A stretch of DNA of 64,000 nucleotides from Pedobacter sandarakinus (GTDB taxonomy: Bacteria; Bacteroidota; Bacteroidia; Sphingobacteriales; Sphingobacteriaceae), in contig NZ_JAPIVG010000003.1 in the NCBI RefSeq assembly GCF_026240095.1, positions 248,001 to 312,000 of the forward strand. Reading direction: 5' to 3'. The stretch's first letter is position 1; every line of letters begins with the position of its first letter. The notes beneath the pieces are model-generated. The model did no database searches. It was not told the origin of the DNA and saw only the letters and a program-made list of their open reading frames with translations. The position numbers and the translations under genes were made by a program. This document shows positions 61,860-64,000 of this stretch, one piece after another.

Positions 61860-63578
61860 TTAGCTATTCATAGAAATTAAAAATTCCTCGTTACTTTTTG
61901 TGCCTTTAATTTGTGCTTGTACAAATTCCATTGCTTCCTGACTGTTCATATCGGCAAGGTGGTTACGTAAAATCCATACACGTTGCAACGTATCTCTGTC
62001 ATGTAACAAATCATCCCTACGAGTGCTTGATGCGGTAATATCAATGGCAGGGAAAATGCGTTTGTTTGATAATTTACGATCCAGTTGTAACTCCATGTTA
62101 CCTGTTCCTTTAAATTCTTCAAAAATTACCTCATCCATTTTAGAGCCTGTATCTGTTAATGCCGTGGCCAAAATGGTAAGTGACCCCCCGTTTTCAATGT
62201 TACGGGCAGCACCAAAGAAACGTTTTGGTTTGTGTAGGGCGTTGGCATCAACACCACCAGATAAAATTTTACCAGAAGCAGGTGCGGTAGTATTGTAGGC
62301 TCTTGCTAAACGGGTGATAGAATCTAAAAGAATAACTACATCATGTCCACTTTCTACCAATCGTTTAGATTTTTCTAGAACAATATTGGCAATTTTTACA
62401 TGGCGTTCGGCAGGTTCATCGAAAGTAGAAGCAATAACCTCTGCTCGTACACTTCTAGCCATATCAGTAACCTCCTCCGGACGTTCATCAATTAACAGGA
62501 TAATTAGGTATACCTCCGGATGATTTTTAGCAATAGCATTTGCTACTTCTTTTAGAAGATTGGTTTTACCGGTTTTTGGTTGTGCAACAATTAAACCACG
62601 TTGTCCTTTACCAATTGGTGTAAACAAATCCATTATCCGAGTAGAATAGTTATTCGTATCGGTAAATAAATTTAGTCTTTCAGTCGGAAAAAGCGGTGTC
62701 AAATAATCAAAAGGAACGCGGTCACGAACTTCGGCAGGAATTCTGCCGTTAATGGTTTCTACCCTAACAAGAGGAAAATACTTCTCGCCTTCTTTCGGCG
62801 GGCGGATACTTCCTTTTACTGTATCGCCGGTTTTTAAGCCAAAAAGCTTAATCTGCGATTGCGATACGTAAATATCATCGGGTGAGGTAAGGTAATTATA
62901 ATCTGCAGAGCGCAAGAAACCATAGCCATCAGGCATAATTTCTAACACACCTTCATTAGTGATTACATTATCGAAATCTAAATTGGAATAACTGTTTTCG
63001 TTTTTGTGGTGGTTGCCACCGCCTGGTTGTTTCTGCTGGCGATTTTCATCGCGTTGCGTTTTCTCTTGTTTTTCTTTAGGCTCCGGGCGTTGTTTTGGTG
63101 CCGGGGGCAAAACCTCTGCAGATTCTTCGATCAACGCTGAAATAGGTTTTACGCTCTCTTCGCCGTCGAAAATTCGATCGGGTTGTTTTTCAGACTGCTG
63201 TTGATGCTGCGGTTCATCGAAAAGGGTAACAGAATCTTTTTTTCGCTCTATCGGTGCTTTCGAATCATCTTTGCTTAATCGGGCTCGTTTCTTTACCGGC
63301 TTTTCGGCAACACTTGTAGCTGTTGCAGCTGCGGTTGCTTTTGGTGCTTTTTCGGCTTTTGATGCTTTACTCTTTGCTGCCGGAGCTGTTGCAACAGGTT
63401 CAGCTTCAGCATATGGGTCTGCTACGCTTTTAGCAGCACTTATAATTTCTTGCTGGTGCAGTAATACTTCAACAAGGTCTATTTTTCTCAGGGATTCGGC
63501 ACCTTCAATGCCATAGGATTTTGCAAGCTCACGTAATTCTGGAGTAAGCTTATCATTTAATTCTGTTTTGCTAAACAT
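61860..63578 (-). CDS. rho: Transcription termination factor Rho
   Basis: 572 aa. N-terminal Rho_N helical domain (about 1-45), then about 150 residues of low-complexity, charge- and Gln-rich sequence ([29 protein letters not shown]), an insertion absent from E. coli Rho but usual in Bacteroidota. The cold-shock RNA-binding domain ([19 protein letters not shown]) precedes the ATPase core with Walker [11 protein letters not shown] and Walker [17 protein letters not shown]. The 5' leader has a strong dyad at 63613-63639. Confidence 0.96.
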   Translation of the reverse strand: MFSKTELNDKLTPELRELAKSYGIEGAESLRKIDLVEVLLHQQEIISAAKSVADPYAEAEPVATAPAAKSKASKAEKAPKATAAATATSVAEKPVKKRARLSKDDSKAPIERKKDSVTLFDEPQHQQQSEKQPDRIFDGEESVKPISALIEESAEVLPPAPKQRPEPKEKQEKTQRDENRQQKQPGGGNHHKNENSYSNLDFDNVITNEGVLEIMPDGYGFLRSADYNYLTSPDDIYVSQSQIKLFGLKTGDTVKGSIRPPKEGEKYFPLVRVETINGRIPAEVRDRVPFDYLTPLFPTERLNLFTDTNNYSTRIMDLFTPIGKGQRGLIVAQPKTGKTNLLKEVANAIAKNHPEVYLIILLIDERPEEVTDMARSVRAEVIASTFDEPAERHVKIANIVLEKSKRLVESGHDVVILLDSITRLARAYNTTAPASGKILSGGVDANALHKPKRFFGAARNIENGGSLTILATALTDTGSKMDEVIFEEFKGTGNMELQLDRKLSNKRIFPAIDITASSTRRDDLLHDRDTLQRVWILRNHLADMNSQEAMEFVQAQIKGTKSNEEFLISMNS

Positions 63579-64000
63579 TCTAAATATATATGTTTCAAGA
63601 AATTTTTCATTGTTTATAACGGAAGTTTCCTGTTATAAATCTGCATCGGCCTATTTATTTGTGTAAGCACAAGCCTTGCTTTATTTTTTGTGTATAAATT
63701 CTTTGGGCTATAAAACCAAATGAGTTAATAACTAGATACGCTCAAAATATTTCATAATTGTTTACATGCCGAACAAGAACGATAAATCGCTTTCAAAAAA
63801 AGTAAAAAAAACAAGTCTTGATTAATTTTTCTGGGATATTCAGATAAACGGTTGAGAAATTATGTTGCAATTGTATGTATTTGAAACGTAATCCGCAAGA
63901 AAAAGTTTAAAATGTTTATAAAAATATTTTTAATGGGGATATTTTAATCGTGCTAAAACATTTAAAATCTTCATATTTGCAGCAAATAAGGCTATTTATG
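63579..64000. other. Noncoding leader/promoter region upstream of rho
   Basis: 422 bp without a convincing gene. Notable are the dyad at 63613-63639, a long AT-rich stretch to the window end, and poly-A/poly-T tracts. No clear TAnnTTTG on the rho strand was found. Confidence 0.4.
63613..63639. promoter_or_regulatory. Dyad in the rho leader
   Basis: TTTATAACGGAA-gt-TTCC-t-GTTATAAA: a 12-bp stem with one bulged base, 35 bp upstream of the rho ATG. It may be an operator or an RNA stem for rho autoregulation. Confidence 0.55.

Overview
The window comes from an AT-rich Bacteroidota chromosome, most likely a Sphingobacteriaceae member close to Pedobacter (inference from gene content). Indicators are the short primary sigma factor, TAnnTTTG -7 promoter elements in place of an E. 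coli-type -10, weak Shine-Dalgarno signals, Bacteroidota-restricted families (DUF4290, DUF4254, short AMP nucleosidase, exosortase K/MSEP-CTERM), and intergenic repeats that I recognise as typical of the phylum. There is no rRNA, prophage, CRISPR array or conventional insertion sequence. One tRNA-Leu is present.

Layout. 1-2.8 kb: the end of a GH15 glycosidase faces a fused trehalose-6-phosphate synthase/phosphatase. 2.9-5.7 kb: a histidine kinase and an NtrC-type sigma-54 response regulator. 5.7-7.65 kb: three tandem, nearly identical DUF559 endonuclease genes, each separated by a REP/BIME-like pair of inverted hairpins. 7.8-26 kb: a type VII (MacB/FtsX-like) ABC transporter locus with one HlyD-type adaptor, two ATPases and six full-length paralogous permeases, split into two operons. 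Each operon is preceded by a -24/-12 promoter and a pair of 16-bp dyads at nearly the same spacing. The simplest reading is that the adjacent NtrC regulator switches on both operons.

26-33.4 kb is core: a metal/cobalamin-binding protein, a small lipoprotein, tRNA-Leu, trigger factor, clpP-clpX, AMP nucleosidase and rpoD. 33.7-35.9 kb: three DUF2975 membrane proteins and a small XRE repressor. 36.3-37.5 kb: sucC, flanked by two oppositely oriented copies of a ~125-bp repeat. 38-44.1 kb: a five-gene leftward operon (membrane protein, winged-helix regulator, DUF4173 protein, exosortase K, MSEP-CTERM protein) with two matching ACTTTG-N5-CAAAGT dyads that look like operators. 44.2-50.7 kb: LolD, an ATP-grasp-like N-domain protein next to a HAD protein lacking its nucleophile, an S41 protease lipoprotein, dprA and cystathionine beta-synthase. 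50.9-57.4 kb (leftward): murA with Asp in place of the fosfomycin-target Cys, DUF4290, sixA, a GT9 glycosyltransferase, DUF4254 and a PolX-like protein with a degenerate polymerase site but intact PHP motifs. 57.5-63.6 kb: a lipoprotein, sppA, folK, an Hpt protein, pssA and rho. The last 422 bp are noncoding and hold a dyad in the rho leader.

The two most interesting regions are the sigma-54-controlled six-permease ABC locus and the DUF559/inverted-hairpin tandem element next to it.
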